Assembly: GCA_015478575.1 (NCBI GenBank)
Contig: JADMIN010000228.1
Coordinates: forward strand, 1 to 5,453
Origin: Ktedonobacterales bacterium
Lineage (GTDB): Bacteria; Chloroflexota; Ktedonobacteria; Ktedonobacterales; JADMIN01
DNA length: 5,453 nt
Reading direction: 5' to 3'
Part shown: positions 5,162 to 5,453 of the stretch, piece after piece
How the letters are laid out: each line of letters opens with the position of its first letter
How positions within the stretch are numbered: position 1 is the stretch's first letter
Translations under genes and position numbers: made by a program
The notes under the pieces: model-generated
What the model saw: the letters and a program-made list of their open reading frames with translations, nothing else
Database searches by the model: none
Told to the model about the DNA's origin: nothing

Positions 5162-5453
5162 ATGAGTGCGACGCATGAGATGGCCGCGGCGCCGCCGCCG
5201 GAGCAGGCCCACGACACGACGGCGCGGGGGGCCATTCCGCCGGGATGGAGCTATAACCCATCAGGGCCCGCGGCGCGGCGCGTCTTGCTCGCGTTGGCTG
5301 GCGTGGGCCTGCTCAACGCGCTCTACATCGCGCTCTTCCAATGGGGCGTCATTCCGCATCTCTGGGATCCCGTGTTTGGCGCGCACAGCAGCTTCTTGGT
5401 GACCCACTCTAGGGTCTCGCGTCTATTGCCCTTCCCCGATGGCACCCTGGGTG
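5162..5453 (+). CDS. Partial membrane protein, probable vitamin K epoxide reductase-like family, runs off the right edge
   Basis: The reading frame is open from ATG 5162 to the last base, giving 97 residues and no stop, so only the N-terminal part is seen. The first 24 residues are low-complexity (A, P, T and charged). Then come PPGWSYNPSGPAARR (26-40), a hydrophobic segment (about 41-64), HLWDPVFG (66-73) and VTHSRVSRLLPFPDGTLG (80-97). From memory, the W-NPS, WDPxFG and TSxxS-PxPDxxLG pattern belongs to a bacterial VKOR-like membrane family. Authentic VKOR uses quinone and reoxidises a disulfide-forming partner through two loop cysteines and a CXXC; no cysteine is visible in this part, so the catalytic assignment is open. 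It follows the SDR by 81 bp on the same strand and might be functionally linked. Alternative: an unrelated small integral membrane protein. Confidence 0.6.
   Translation, partial: MSATHEMAAAPPPEQAHDTTARGAIPPGWSYNPSGPAARRVLLALAGVGLLNALYIALFQWGVIPHLWDPVFGAHSSFLVTHSRVSRLLPFPDGTLG

Overview
The window is a GC-rich bacterial stretch (roughly 60-65% G+C by eye) with every supported gene on the + strand. The codon use, the lipoprotein-type binding protein, the inverted-repeat style in the gaps and the relatives I recall for the last two genes suggest a Chloroflexota-like bacterium (Ktedonobacteria or a neighbour). This placement is an inference and is weakly supported.

Positions 1-239 form a gene-free leader. 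It starts with four and a half copies of a 16-bp tandem repeat that runs off the left edge, followed by a candidate promoter/operator near 111-138 and a small inverted repeat near 183-205. From 240 to 3834 lies a complete four-gene ABC importer of the quaternary-amine family (OpuC / OsmVWXY / YehWXYZ type, for glycine betaine, choline, carnitine or similar). The order is ATPase (240-1217), permease 1 (1267-1926), permease 2 (1993-2715) and a lipid-anchored substrate-binding protein (2905-3834). The binding protein would capture the solute outside the membrane, the two different permeases would form the channel, and the ATPase would drive uptake, most likely for osmoprotection. The first three genes are tightly spaced. 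The binding-protein gene is set apart by a 189-bp gap with repeats and hairpins, which may allow it to be expressed at a different level.

After the importer, a 217-bp gap holds a very long hairpin (17-bp stem, 3896-3934) without a T-tract. Next comes a short-chain dehydrogenase/reductase (4052-5080) with an unusual C-terminal extension ending in a hydrophobic anchor. An 81-bp gap with a pyrimidine/purine inverted repeat follows, then the start of a membrane protein (5162 to the right edge) that I read as a vitamin K epoxide reductase-like family member. This last gene is open at the window end.

Most of the window is a recognisable transporter operon and neighbours. I see no clear new defence or mobile system. 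The points most worth checking are the long hairpin, the ATPase with only one CBS-like unit, the VKOR-like protein that lacks cysteines in the visible part, and the left-edge tandem repeat.
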